NCBI GenBank assembly: GCA_025093555.1
Contig: JAIWNF010000092.1
Span: 50,510 to 114,509 of the forward strand
Length of the DNA stretch: 64,000 bases
Direction: 5' to 3'
Origin: Circinella umbellata
Lineage: Eukaryota; Mucoromycota; Mucoromycetes; Mucorales; Lichtheimiaceae
Shown: piece by piece, positions 39,490 through 50,566 of the stretch
How the letters are laid out: every line of letters starts with the position of its first letter
Position numbering within the stretch: position 1 is the stretch's first letter
Notes under the pieces: generated by a model
The model's input: the letters and a program-made list of their open reading frames with translations, nothing else
What the model was told of the DNA's origin: nothing
Databases searched by the model: none
Translations under genes and position numbers: made by a program

Positions 39490-40289
39490 TAGGTGTAATC
39501 AAATGTCCGTTTTGCTTGGCTCCTTTGAGCACTCCTTCGGTCCTATGACTCAGGCTGTCAAAAAGGAGTATGACGAATACCTGAGCAAAAATGAAGCATT
39601 CAAGAATAAATGGCGAAAAAAAAGGAAAATGTTTCTGTTCGTTACCTAGTCGAACTCCTGAACGACGAACTACCATAAATGAAAAACTGAATTTTTTCGG
39701 GTACATCGTGTTGAAATTGTTCATAAAAAAGAAGCAAATGAAGCGGGTTACCCAATGGAAATTATTTCAAAGCTTTGCCACAAAGAGTTTTGTCATTTAA
39801 AGACTCTTTACTCATGATTGCAAAAGGCACATTAGACAGTTCTTTTCTAAAAGCCGAAATAGAATTCATTAAGCAGAACGGTGTGACAAATCAAGATCAA
39901 CTTCTGGTCAGTATTGTCGCTTTGATAAAGCATCGGTAATGACATTTTCAAATAAGTATGCACGTAATGAAATTATTTCACATATACTAATAATAGGTAC
40001 TATATACAATAATATAGGCTGGGTATTACGGGAACGTGGTTCAGCAATAATTCTCAAGGTTTTGCAACACGAGTTCATGTTAACAAAAAAAATAACATTT
40101 GAAGACACTAAACCCCTTATGCCGCTACCTTTTCTGCAAAGTGTCCTTGTGCCTGAGGCTTGTGTTCGGTTAATACAACAAGATTACAATGATATTTCTT
40201 ATAATGATGCAAAAGAAATATTGTTTAACAGTCAAAATTTTGGCTCTAGAGTCCACCACGAGCCAAAAGACGAAGATGAAGACTTGTAA
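39490..40289 (+). pseudogene. RTC4-like domain protein carried by the MULE
   Basis: Motif order suggests the RTC4-like domain (named from yeast Restriction of Telomere Capping 4). A zinc-ribbon start VIKCPFCLAPL comes first. A charged helix QAVKKEYDEYLSKNEAF follows, then FFRVHRVEIVHKKEANEAGY plus PMEI. FKDSLLMIAKGTLDSSFLK comes next. The well-kept end is GWVLRERGSAIILKVLQHEF, then FLQSVLVPEACVRLIQQDYN and DAKEILFNSQNFGSRVH, ending 40289. The pieces lie in different frames with stops near 39650 and 39665 and a possible intron at 39938-39997, so the first half is damaged or more spliced than I can resolve. Its function in the element is unknown. Confidence 0.6.
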
Positions 40290-40299
40290 AAGAAATTTC

Positions 40300-40860
40300 C
40301 AAAAATTATCGTTTTTATTTAATATGTTAATTTCAATATTTTATATCATTTGTATTATATATATGTCATTCTTTTTCACATTTTCTATGCCCCGATTTCT
40401 TTCTTTTTCTCTACTTATATGACATTTTGTTACTTTGCAATTTGTATAATACAAAGCATTCCTTTATTCTATGATAATCTTTTTTTTCAGCTACTCTTTA
40501 GATGATCCCACTTATTTTTTATATTGTAATTTATCTGTCTTTTTCTTGTAATCCTTTTTACGTATTTATAACGTAAAAAAAAAATATTATGATTAATATA
40601 TGCCCAAATTTAGTACTACTTTTTGATCTTTTCCATACTGCTTCGCTCCTTTGTTATTGGATTTTTTTTATGGTTACAATATATATACGTATTCTTTTTT
40701 ATATTAGAATTTTTTTGTAATTTTTTGGGTTAAGCAATTTTGAATATATTTTATGGGTAGAAATAGAAAGTAACTATATGTAAGGTTGATATAATACACT
40801 AAAAATATTACTAATAATGACTGTTTAGATTGTGAATATATTGGAAAAAGGCAAGTATAA
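40300..40860. other. MULE 3' region without a gene
   Basis: AT-rich DNA between the RTC4-like gene and the right terminal repeat (about 40865-40994). No further coding region is supported. Confidence 0.5.
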
Positions 40861-41030
40861 CTAAGTAAAATAGACGAAGGGCGCGCCAAATACCCAAAGT
40901 AGACGAAGGGCGCGCCAAGTTACTAAAATGCCTGTTCAAAATTGGCGCGCCCCTCGTCTGACTATGAATTTTTGGCGCGCCCCTAGTCATTCCCCTAAAT
41001 AAACGCCTAAGCCAATAAGCCAATCTATGC

Positions 41031-41258
41031 TTAAATTACCTTGGTATTTTGTTGTGGAACAAGTCGAAAAGTTGCTTGATATTCTTGTTGGTTCATAATT
41101 ATTGACGTTATAACTTCTTTACCAAATAATGATTTGGATTTATTACCATATTGAATGTATAAAGGTGGTGCTGGTTTAGTTTTTAATTGTGCTTCTTGTA
41201 AAGTGTCTTCATCCATCGATGTTATTTCCACTCCAGTATCGATTAAAGATCCTACCAT
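41031..41258 (-). pseudogene. Gypsy-1 aspartic protease
   Basis: The retropepsin active site is seen in MVGSLIDTGVEITSM (DTG). The segment continues through LFGKEVITSIIMNQQEYQAT to a break near 41031. In another frame the expected follow-up SIDWLIGLGVYL occurs up to the MULE insertion. The enzyme would mature the Gag-Pol polyprotein. The gag lies directly upstream on the same strand. Confidence 0.75.
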
Positions 41259-41318
41259 GATGCAACCTAATTGTATTTGTAAGTGGAAACATAGCGAAGT
41301 GTTGCTCGTTTCTTCTGT

Positions 41319-42740
41319 TTAAACGGATTGTAATGCTGGAAATTTTTTGATTGGCTGTACTGTTTGAGTATTTTGATTTAGATAGTCGAATACTGAAGCT
41401 GTTAATGTACCTTGGTCAATGTTTTGTATTTGCTGGCTACTTTGTTGCGCAGTAGATGTTGTTCTGCCATTTGATATGAGAGGTACTGATTGTTGATTAT
41501 TTTCTTTGTTTTTTCTTTTTCTGCATTCCTTGATCTTGTGTCCTATTTTCTTACAAAAATGACATTTTCTTTCAAATTTTTTTGTTGTATCATAATTGGT
41601 GTATTTATATCTTCCTTTTCGTTGTATATTTATTTGTACGTCTTTCATAGGTGTAGCGCTATTAGTAATCTCTTTAGATAATGTCTCTGTAGGTTGGTTG
41701 TGTGTTGGTAGTAAAGTTAGTGATGGACCTGGGTAATATCTATTTCTTGTGCAATTTTGTACATGAGCTGTCTTATCTGTTCATTCTATATAAATTGCAT
41801 ATTGGATTGCCTGATCTAATGTAGCTAGTTTATGTTGGGATACTTCTTTTGCTACTTCTTCTCAAATATGATTCTGAAAAAAATAAAGCTTCAGTTCTTC
41901 TCTCATTTTGGCATCTATATAGTTTAAAGTAAGTTTTAAACAAGCGCCAAACGACATTATGCTTTCTGATTTTTGTTTTAAGTTTAGTAAGTCAAAAAGA
42001 GCCGTAACTGCTGTCTGTTTACCACCACCAAAGTAGTCAATAAAAGCTTTTTTGATCTCAGTAAAATTCTGTTGTTGTTGTTCTGTTAGTGTGTCCCACC
42101 AGTATATAGCATCTTGTTGTAAGGCCATCATGGACTCTTTGGCTGCGTCACTTTCATCTCAATCATAATATTGTTTGATTTTTTTGAATTTTAGAAGCCT
42201 AGCATGAGCGTCTTCCGATACAGCTCCTTTGAATGTAGGAACATCTACACGTCTTTTTTTTGAGGTAATGTTTTGATCGTTTTGCTGTCTTATAATGTGC
42301 TGTCCACTGTTAACTATTTCTTGACTATCTTGATCGTCACGCGCATTTTCCCAAGCCTCGGATAATGATTCCGATGTGTTCAAGTAGATGGGAATTTTTT
42401 GTTTGAACGATGAGTAATCCTTTTTCTTTTTTAGTGCAGTCATCAGTGTATTTAGAGCCTTGATTAACTCTTTATGATCTTGTGCTACCAATGAGGTACT
42501 TGGCTTCAGATCGTATAATTGCTAAATTTGTGTTACTAGCTGCACTTGATCTAGAATTTTTTTTTCGAGGATTTGAATTAAATCATGTAGTTGCGAAGTA
42601 ATTGATTCTCGTGCAGTAGGTGTTTGTAATTGTAAATCCATATGTATTTCATGAACATAATGACTGACTTGTTCGACTTCTTCGTGATGTTGCTGCTCTC
42701 ATTCTAACACTATTTGCTGTTCACGATTGATGTTTCATCC
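41319..42740 (-). pseudogene. Gypsy-1 gag with several in-frame TGA codons
   Basis: One frame can be read over 1.4 kb from near 42740. A coiled coil (DLIQILEKKILDQVQLVTQI) comes first. The retrotransposon gag core is MMALQQDAIYWWDTLTEQQQ..FIDYFGGG, and the end is the zinc knuckle CHFCKKIGHKIKEC. TGA codons interrupt it at about 42735, 42697, 42158-42156, 41864 and 41786, with a TAG near 42523. Several TGAs stand where tryptophan fits (for example ID-type YYD*DESDAAKES and QNHI*EEVAKEV). No ORF shift was needed, so decay was mainly by transitions. Confidence 0.75.
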
Positions 42741-43293
42741 CCATGTGTTGTATCCAATACATATTATTCATAAAGATAATTATTTGTCATCCTAATTATT
42801 AAAGTATAGCATATCTTTGATTATGCTCTGCTGACATTTCGTGTATTTCCCTATTTGGACCATGATTTATAAGAACACAGAAGTCCGTCTTCTATAATGA
42901 TATAAGGTTACAGCTGCATAGATATATCATATCGTCAACCGCTCAAAGTCTAATGTTAATATCATTAATCTTATATTCATAATTCACACGGCCATGACAA
43001 ATATAAATCTTACATATACACATATCAATATATCCCACTGATAATAAGCTCCATATAAATAGAGATAATATTTGGTGATTATCATTGGGGGCTGGCTTAG
43101 GGTCACGACTGAGGTCACCCGCTTAGCGGTGACCCAATCCTGATACGTTCCTTAATGCTGAAATTATTTCTCCATGCGTAAAATAAAATGACGCCACACA
43201 GATTACCTTAATTCTGAAATTGTTTCTCTTTTGCATTAAAATAAAACGACAGCCACACCAGTTTTTCTTTTTTCTTTTTCTTTGTTGTTCCTT

Positions 43294-43592
43294 GTACCAA
43301 TAAAACAATAGCACATTAGTTTTAGTTTTTCCTAGCACTTGGTACCAATGAAACAATATGTAGCATTTTTATTAGTTTTCTTTTTCTGTTTTTACTTTGT
43401 TGTTCCTGGTACCAATAAAACAACAACATCATTAGTTTTTCTTTTACTTTGTTGTTCTTGGTACCAATAAAACAATACGTAGCACATTATGTAATTTTTT
43501 TTTACTTGTTCATCATACCAATAAAACAATAGACATAAAACAATAGAAATAACGTAATTTTTTTTACATTGCTCCAGGTACCAATAAAACAA
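43294..43592 (+). promoter_or_regulatory. Array of six GTACCAATAAAACAA boxes upstream of the Crypton gene
   Basis: The 15-bp box GTACCAATAAAACAA, with little variation, begins at 43294, 43342, 43409, 43461, 43515 and 43578, about 48-67 bp apart, ending 160 bp before the start codon at 43752. Each contains CCAAT. Mirror copies occur in the other arm (about 50720-51050). They may be CCAAT-box activator sites or recombinase/GCR1_C binding sites. Confidence 0.8.
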
Positions 43593-43751
43593 AAGCCCGT
43601 CATGTAGTTTTCTTTTTGACTTGAGTATAAATACTTATTCTGTTCATCAGACATTCACTCACTCGTTCACTTACTCATTCGTTTGTTCACTACATCTCTC
43701 ATTCCTCTTCATTACTATTTCTACTTATATTGAATTATATGTTTGTTTACA

Positions 43752-43814
43752 ATGAATTCTGGACACTCTGCTGCTGCTGGTTTTTCTCAAGGTTATCGAG
43801 GTTCTGGTGGAGCC

Positions 43815-43905
<91 letters not shown>

Positions 43906-46540
43906 TTCCACTTCCTTCTCTTCCTCTTTCTTCTCATCTTCCTAACTTTCCTCACGTGCAATATTTTAATCGTACTGTTACTTACGCACATACTGCTGCT
44001 GCTGCTGCCCAACAAACATTTCAACTTGCTCAAGAATCCCGCCCTAAAAATATTAAAAGAACCTATGTACCAAAACAAGAAGAATTCCTTGACTGGTGTC
44101 ACTGTCATTGTCCTGCCGATCACACTCAGCTTTTAATTGATGATGCCAAACTACATCTTTTTTTGGTCGAAGAGGTAAAACATCTAATTTTTATATTTTT
44201 TTACATGAGCTTATTTCTGCTATATGCTAACCTTGTGCACTATTAGGTTGTTTTACATAATCGTCAAAGACCTGGAAAAAAAAGAAAAGAACCACCTACA
44301 TCCATACCCACAAGACCACCACCATCATCTTCTGCTGCTGCTACTGCTCCTGATACCATTGTACCACCACCATCTTCATCATCTTCTTCTGCTGCTCCTA
44401 CTACTATTACTAGTATTCCACCTCCTGCTGATTCTTCCAAGGAATCTGTTGCTGCTGATGCTGTTGTTGCCACCGAAGCTGTTTTATCTGTTGCCAATGT
44501 CCAAGTTGGGCTTGCCACCGTACTTGCATATACTTCTGCAATCGTCGACCTTCATAAGCAACAAATGCATGTGGATGGAAATTTCCACAGACAGCATCCT
44601 CGAGGACCCTATGTCCAGGCTCTCTTGGATCGACTTCGACAAGAAGATGCGACATGTAAACGTGACCAAATGGAGGATAGAGGCGCAGGAACTGTAGTGG
44701 ATGGATACTCAACAACTGCTGAGATGAAGAATGTTGTTGATTATTATTTTGACAAGAACACCCAGGAAGGCCTAAGAAACTGTACTGCCTTTTTGTTACA
44801 ACACTTTGGTCTTTTACATGGTGAGAGTATCTGTATGATGGAATTTGCTGATTTGCAATCAATGCTGCTCGAACATGAAGGTGTAACCGAATGCTATGTA
44901 TTGGTTATAGTTTTATTACAAGAAAAAACAAACCAGGAAGGCCGTGTGGAATTTGCTGCATGTATCCGAAACCGAAATGTTGAGATATGTCCTCAAATGG
45001 CCCTTTCTTTTTATTTATTCCATCATTGGCACATTCAAAGCGAACCGTTTCCTAGTTTGAACCAAAACAAGGATTGGTATCAGCTCAAGCTCATCAAGTC
45101 TGCAGACCCAATGGTTGAACTATCTTATTCCCAACACCTTGATGCTGTATCTTCTGCGTTCAAAGATATTGGATTACATTCAAAGGCAAAAACACATGCA
45201 ATGCGTGGATCAGGAGCACGTATGGCAGAACAGTTAGGAACAAGCGAATCGTCTATTCAACGGTTTGGCAGATGGAATAGTAATGCATTATCCAAGAAAT
45301 ATTTAACCAATGTACCAAGAGAAGCATTACAAATTTTGGTGGGTTTTACGGCAGAAGCAGGCCAATTTTATTTATCTCGTGCAGCTGTGATCTCCCCACC
45401 TGAATTGTGTCGAAAGGTTTTTCCTTGGGTTGATGTTTGGAGATAGCGTTTAGACAATAGTGATGTTGAACAATCGTCACTCGTGGCTGATGGTTTTTTG
45501 AAGTTGCTCGAGCAGTTGCACATTGTATTATTGGAGGATTCAGTCTTGATGCGTGAACGTTTTCCATATCATTGTCTTTGGCAAGATCCCTTATTTCAGG
45601 ATGAATTGTATTTAGAATTTGAACGGTATGTATTTGTATGACCATAACTAAAGTGATTTTTTGACTAACTATCCAACTATCAAAACCTTTATAGTGAGCT
45701 GAATCTTGCTTTGGAAAACGATTTTGAACCCGCCAACTTATTACTACAGAGGGCTGTTCCTGTTCTGGAAAATAAAGTATCAGTCTTACAGCAGCAACTC
45801 AGTCTCTCAAATCAAAATTAGACCGCCTTACCTCATCCATCACTGGTTTATTAAGCAATATTCAACCGATTGTCGAAAGCACCCAACAAGCCGATCAACT
45901 TGAACATTTCATGCAGCAGTGGAATAATATGTTTTTGAAGTTAAATGATGTTATGTCCGGTCATACACTAATGAACTTATCTGTCTCTTTAAATCCACAA
46001 CAGCAACAAGAACACGCTGGCTTTTCGACACAATCATCATCATCATCGTTACCACCACAGCAACAGCAGCAACAGCTAGCAGTAACAATCACACCAGCAA
46101 TACGCTCTCAAACTCCACTGCCACCATCATCAACAATGTCTCGTCCTCTGCCTCAAACATCAATGTCTTCTCCTCCACCTCCAACATATAAAATGTCACC
46201 AAATGTTTTTATGATGAAAGATCTGTGGCATGAGTTTTTTGATGGTTTGCTGAATGCTTTTTCACGCGGGCCTAAAGTGGATGAATTAGAGAAGAAGTAC
46301 GGGAAGAAATGGCATATGTCGGATGGAGCTAGCCAGTTTTTTAATCATTGAAACCGTATCATTAAGCAGATTCAAAGTAAAATACCACTTGATACTCCTG
46401 AAGAAGATCGTGACACTGTTGATAGAGACCTTGCTGCGCGATATGATTCAAAAATGAAAAGTGAAAGTCGATCATTGGATTGGATCGCCAAGAATTATAA
46501 AGAATTTTTCGATGGTACTCTTCCTCCTCTATTACCATAA
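43752..46540 (+). pseudogene. Crypton tyrosine recombinase with GCR1_C tail, left arm
   Basis: Exons about 43752-44175, 44247-45629 and 45694-46540. The N-terminal part has a long serine run and then YVPKQEEFLDWC, the Ndc10-like start. The recombinase domain ends in KTHAMRGSGARMAEQLG (H-x-x-R) and FGRWNSNALSKKYL (Trp and nucleophile Tyr). The first catalytic arginine is lost: this arm reads GESICMMEFADL where the right arm has GESIR. A TAG at 45444-45446, a one-base shift near 45818 and a TGA at about 46349-46351 follow. The GCR1_C DNA-binding domain is at 46200-46500 (DLWHEFFDGL..DELEKKYGKKW). Cryptons move as recombined circles. Confidence 0.85.
43822..43910 (+). repeat. (AGT)n repeat encoding polyserine
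   Basis: About 30 tandem AGT codons in the left Crypton copy. At the matching place of the right arm (about 50480-50500) only about four or five units remain. Frames in other phases are artefacts. Confidence 0.95.
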
Positions 46541-46544
46541 TGGT

Positions 46545-47794
46545 TTATTTGACTCATCCTCCTTTTCTCTTCTTTCTATTTCTGTCTCACTGCCACTTGT
46601 TGCACCCGGTCTATTTGCTAATTTGGCTTGTTCCTTGTGCTCTTTTTGTTGGTCTTTTTTTTCTTACTTCTGACTATCACACACACACACACACTTTGTA
46701 GAATTTTTATAGTTTATGAGACTTTTTATGATTACTTTTTATACTCACTTTTTTATATACAATTTTTATATACAATTTTTTCATATTTTTTTTTTACATT
46801 CACTTTTTATTTTCACTTTTAATAAACTATAAATTCAATCATGTTGCTGCTTATCAGCATATTTTAATTATTTATGACTTATTGTAGTACTCTTTGACAA
46901 ATAAAGAATAGAATTTAAATAGCTTGTGGCATAATTATATCATTTCTCAATGCTTGAATAAAAAAAAAGCACATTGTAAAAAGTCTGGTTATTACTTTGT
47001 AATTGTTTATTGTCCAATATATATGAAGGTGATTTCATCGCTGGTCATAGGTGAGTTAACCTTTTAGTTTCAAAATTACGTATATCCATAACCCTTGTAT
47101 AATTTATAATAAATAGTTTTATTCTGTGAAACTATTATATACTCAATATGTATATTATAAACATATATTTATAGCATACGTACTTTACTATCTTATACAT
47201 ATATTGAGTATATAATAGTTTCAGAATAAAACTATTTATTATAAATTATACAAGGGTTATGGATATACGTAATTTTGAAACTAAAAGGCTAACTCACCTA
47301 TGACCAGCGATGAAATCACCTTCATATATATTGGACAATAAACAATTACAAAGTAATAACTAGACTTTTTACAATGTGATTTTTTTATTCAAGCATTGAG
47401 AAATGATATAATTATGCCACAAGCTATTCAAATCCTATTCTTTATTTGCCAAAGAGTACTACAATAAGTCATAAATAATTAAAATATGCTGATAAGCAGC
47501 AACATGATTGAATTTATAGTTTATTAAAAGTGAAAATAAAAAGTGAATGTAAAAAAAAATATGAAAAAATTGTATATAAAAAAGTGAGTATAAAAAAGTA
47601 ATCATAAAAAGTCTCGTAAACTATAAAAATTCTACGAAGTGTGTGTGTGTGTGTGTGATAGTCAGAAGTAAGAAAAAAAAGGCCAACAAAAAGAGCACAA
47701 GGAACGAGCCAAATTAGCAAATAGACCGGGTGCAACAAGTGGCAGTGAGACAGAAATAGAAGAAAGAGAAAAGGAGGATGAGTCAAATAAACCA
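46545..47794. other. Centre of the palindrome (3' flanks and loop)
   Basis: Both arms carry the same AT-rich 3' flank with a CA/GT microsatellite (46680-46694 and its mirror at 47640-47660). The turn lies around 47153-47195 with no gene. Open frames here read through mirror-image low-complexity DNA and are not supported. Confidence 0.7.
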
Positions 47795-50566
47795 TTATGG
47801 TAATGGAGGAGGAAGAGTACCGTCGAAAAATTCTTTATAATTCTTGGCGATCCAATCCAATGATCGACTTTCACTTTTCATTTTTAAATCATATCGCGCA
47901 GCAAGGTCTCTACCAACAGTGTCACGATCTTCTTCAGGAGTATCAAGTGGTATTTTACTTTGAATCTGCTTAATAATACGGTTTCGACGATTAAAAAACT
48001 GGCTAGCTCCATCCGACATGCGCCATTTCTTCCCATACTTCTTCTCTAATTCATCCACTTTAGGCCCGCGTGAAAAAGCATTTGGCAAACCATCAAAAAA
48101 CTCACGCCACAGATCTTTCATCATAAAAACATTTGGTGACATTTTATATGTTGGAGGTGGAGGAGAAGACATAGATGTTTGAGGCGGAGGAGAAGACATT
48201 GTTGATGATGGTGGTGGTGGAGTTTGAGAGCGTATTGCTGGTGTGATTGTTGCTGCTAGCTGTTGCTGTTGTTGCTGTGGTGGTAACGATGATGATGATG
48301 ATGATGATGATGATTGTGTCGAAAAGCCAGCGTGTTCTTGTTGTTGTTGTGGATTTAAAGAGACGGATAAGTTCATTGGTGTACGACCGGAAATAACATC
48401 ATTTAACTTCAAAAACATATTATTCCACTGCTGCATGAAATGTTCAAGTTGATCGGTTTGTTGCGTGCTTTCGACAATCGGTTGAATGTTGCTTAATAAA
48501 CCAGTGATGGATGAGGTAAGGCGGTCCAATTTTTGATTTGAGAGACTAAGTTGCTGCTGTAAGACTGATACTTTATTTTCCAGAACAGGAACAGCCCTCT
48601 GTAGTAATAAGTCGGCAGGTTCAACATCGTTTTCCAAAGCAAGATTCAGCTCACTATAAAGATTTTGATAATTGGATAGTTAGTTAAAAAATCACTTTAG
48701 TATTGGTCATACAAATACATACCGTTTAAATTCTAAATACAATTCATCCTGAAATAAGGGATCTTGCCAAAGACAATGATATGGAAAACGTTCACGCATC
48801 AAAACTGAATCCTGCAATAATACAATGCGCAACTGCTCGAGCAACTTCAAAAAACCATCAGCCGCGAGCGACGATTGTTCAACATCCCCAGTGTCTAAAC
48901 GCTGTCTCCAAACATCAACCCAAGGAAAAACCTTTCGACACAATTCACGTGGGGGATCACAGCTGCACGAGATAAATAAAATTGGCCTGCTTCTGCCGTA
49001 AAACCCGCCAAAGTTCGTAATGCTTCTCTTGGTACATTGGTTAAATATTTCTTAGATAACGCATTACTATTCCATCTGCCAACCGTTGAATAGAGGATTC
49101 GCTCGTTCCTAACTGTTCTGCCATACGTGCTCCTGATCCACGCATTGCATGTGTCTTTGCCTTGGAATGTAATCCGATTTCTTTGAACGCAGAAGATACG
49201 GCATCAAGATGTTGCGAATAAGATAGCTCAACCGTCGGGTCTGCAGACTTGACTAGCTTGAGCCGATACCATCCTTGTTTTGGTTCAGGCTAGGAAACGT
49301 TTCGCCTTGGATATGCCAACGATGGAACAAATAAAAAGAAAGGGCCATTTGAGGGAATATCTCCATATTCCGGTTTCGGATACATGCAGCAAATTCCACA
49401 CGGCCTTCCTGATTTGTTTTTCCTTGTAAAAGAACCATAACCAATGCGTAGCATTCAGTTATACCTTCACGTTCAAGCAGCATCGATTGCAAATCAGCAA
49501 ATTCCATCATGCGGATACTCTCACCACGTAACAGACCAAAGTGTTGTAACAAAAAGGCAGTACAGTTTCTTAGGCCTTCCTAGGTGTTCTTGCCAAATAA
49601 TAATCAACAACACTCTTCATCTCAGCAGTTGTTGAGTATCCATCTGCTACAGTTCCTGGCCTCTATTCTCCATGTGGTCACGTTTACGCGTCGCATCTTC
49701 TTGTTGAAGTCGATCTAAGAGAGCCTAGACATAGGGTCCTCGAGGATGCTGTCTGTGGAAATTTCCATCTGCATGCATTTGTTGCTTATGAAGGTCGACG
49801 ATTGCAGAAGTATATGCAAGTACAGTGGCAAGCCCAACTTTGCCATTGGCAACAGATAAAACAGCTTCAGTGGCAACAACAGCATCAGTAGCAATAGATT
49901 CCTCGGAAGAATCAGGAGGTGGAATACTAGTAATAGTAGTAGGAGCAGCAGAAGAAGATGATGAAGATGGTAGTGATACAATGATATCAGGAGCAGGAGC
50001 AGCAGAGAAGATGATGGTGGTGGTACAATGATATCAGGAGCAGGAGCAGCAGCAGAAGATGATGGTGGTGGTCTTATGGGTGTGGATGTAGGTGGTTCTT
50101 TTTTTTTTTCTAGATCTTCGACGATCACGTAAAACAACCTAATAGTGCATAAGGTTAACATATAGCTGAAACAAGCTCATGTAAAAAAATATAAAAATTA
50201 GATGTTTTACCTCTTCGACCAAAAAAAGATGTAGTTTGGCATCATCAATTAAAAGCTGAGTGTGATCGGCAGGACAACGACGGCGACACCAGTCAAGGAA
50301 TTCTTCTTGTTTTGGTACATAGGTTCTTTTAGTATTTTTAGGGCGGGATTCTTGGGCAAGTTGAAATGTTTGTTGGCAGCAGCGGCAGCAGCATGTGCAT
50401 AAGTAACAGTACGATTAAAATATTGCGCGTGAGGAAAGTTAGGAAGACGAGAAGAAAGAGGAAGAGAGGAAGTGGAACACTACTACTACTACTGGCTCCA
50501 CCAGAACTTCGATAACCTTGAGAAAAACCAGCAGCAGCAGCAGAGTGTCCAGAAGTCATTGTAAAC
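47795..50566 (-). pseudogene. Crypton tyrosine recombinase with GCR1_C tail, right arm
   Basis: Same gene as the left arm, opposite strand. The last exon (about 48637-47795) is fully open: coiled coil (ENKVSVLQQQLSLSNQKLDRL), low-complexity linker, then GCR1_C (LWREFFDGLPNAFSRGPKVD and RRNRIIKQIQSKIP). The catalytic arginine is kept here in GESIRMMEFADLQ. The recombinase exon has one-base losses after NQNKD (about 49270) and before the nucleophile region (about 49080), and exon 1 is shifted after a short serine run. Thus the lesions differ from those of the left arm. Confidence 0.85.

Larger units (their letters stand above)
35275..40994 (+). mobile_element. Mutator-like element (MULE) encoding OTU and RTC4-like regions
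   Basis: Terminal inverted repeats of about 130 bp start GGGAATGACTAGGGGCGCGC and each contain four GGCGCGCC-type octamers. The 8-bp target CTAAATAA is duplicated at 35267-35274 and 40995-41002. The plus strand encodes a large spliced MULE transposase that continues into an OTU-like domain, and then a separate RTC4-like gene. It interrupts gypsy-1 between protease and RT. Confidence 0.93.
31640..42760 (-). mobile_element. Ty3/gypsy retrotransposon relic (gypsy-1), opened by hAT and MULE insertions
   Basis: Minus-strand gag (about 42740-41320) and protease (41258-41031) lie at the right. The reverse transcriptase start lies at the left (32430-31740). Removing the MULE (35275-40994) and the hAT (32475-35238) with one copy of each target duplication brings the protease tail (IDWLIGLGVYL) next to a short linker and then the RT N terminus. 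LTRs were not identified, and the RT end decays towards the IS630-2 border. Confidence 0.8.

Noticed and set aside
41786..42740. TGA as a tryptophan codon (alternative genetic code)
   Set aside because: The DIRS pol, Harbinger-1 and gypsy-2 pol frames use TGG for tryptophan, and TAG and TAA lesions also occur in the same relics; decay explains it better.
43807..44136. Poly-Val and poly-Thr frames over the (AGT)n tract
   Set aside because: Shadows of the polyserine tract in the Crypton gene.
46461..47874. Mirror open frames around the palindrome centre (VYLTHPPFLFLLF type)
   Set aside because: They read the 3' flank of the Crypton genes in a wrong phase and only appear paired because the DNA is palindromic.
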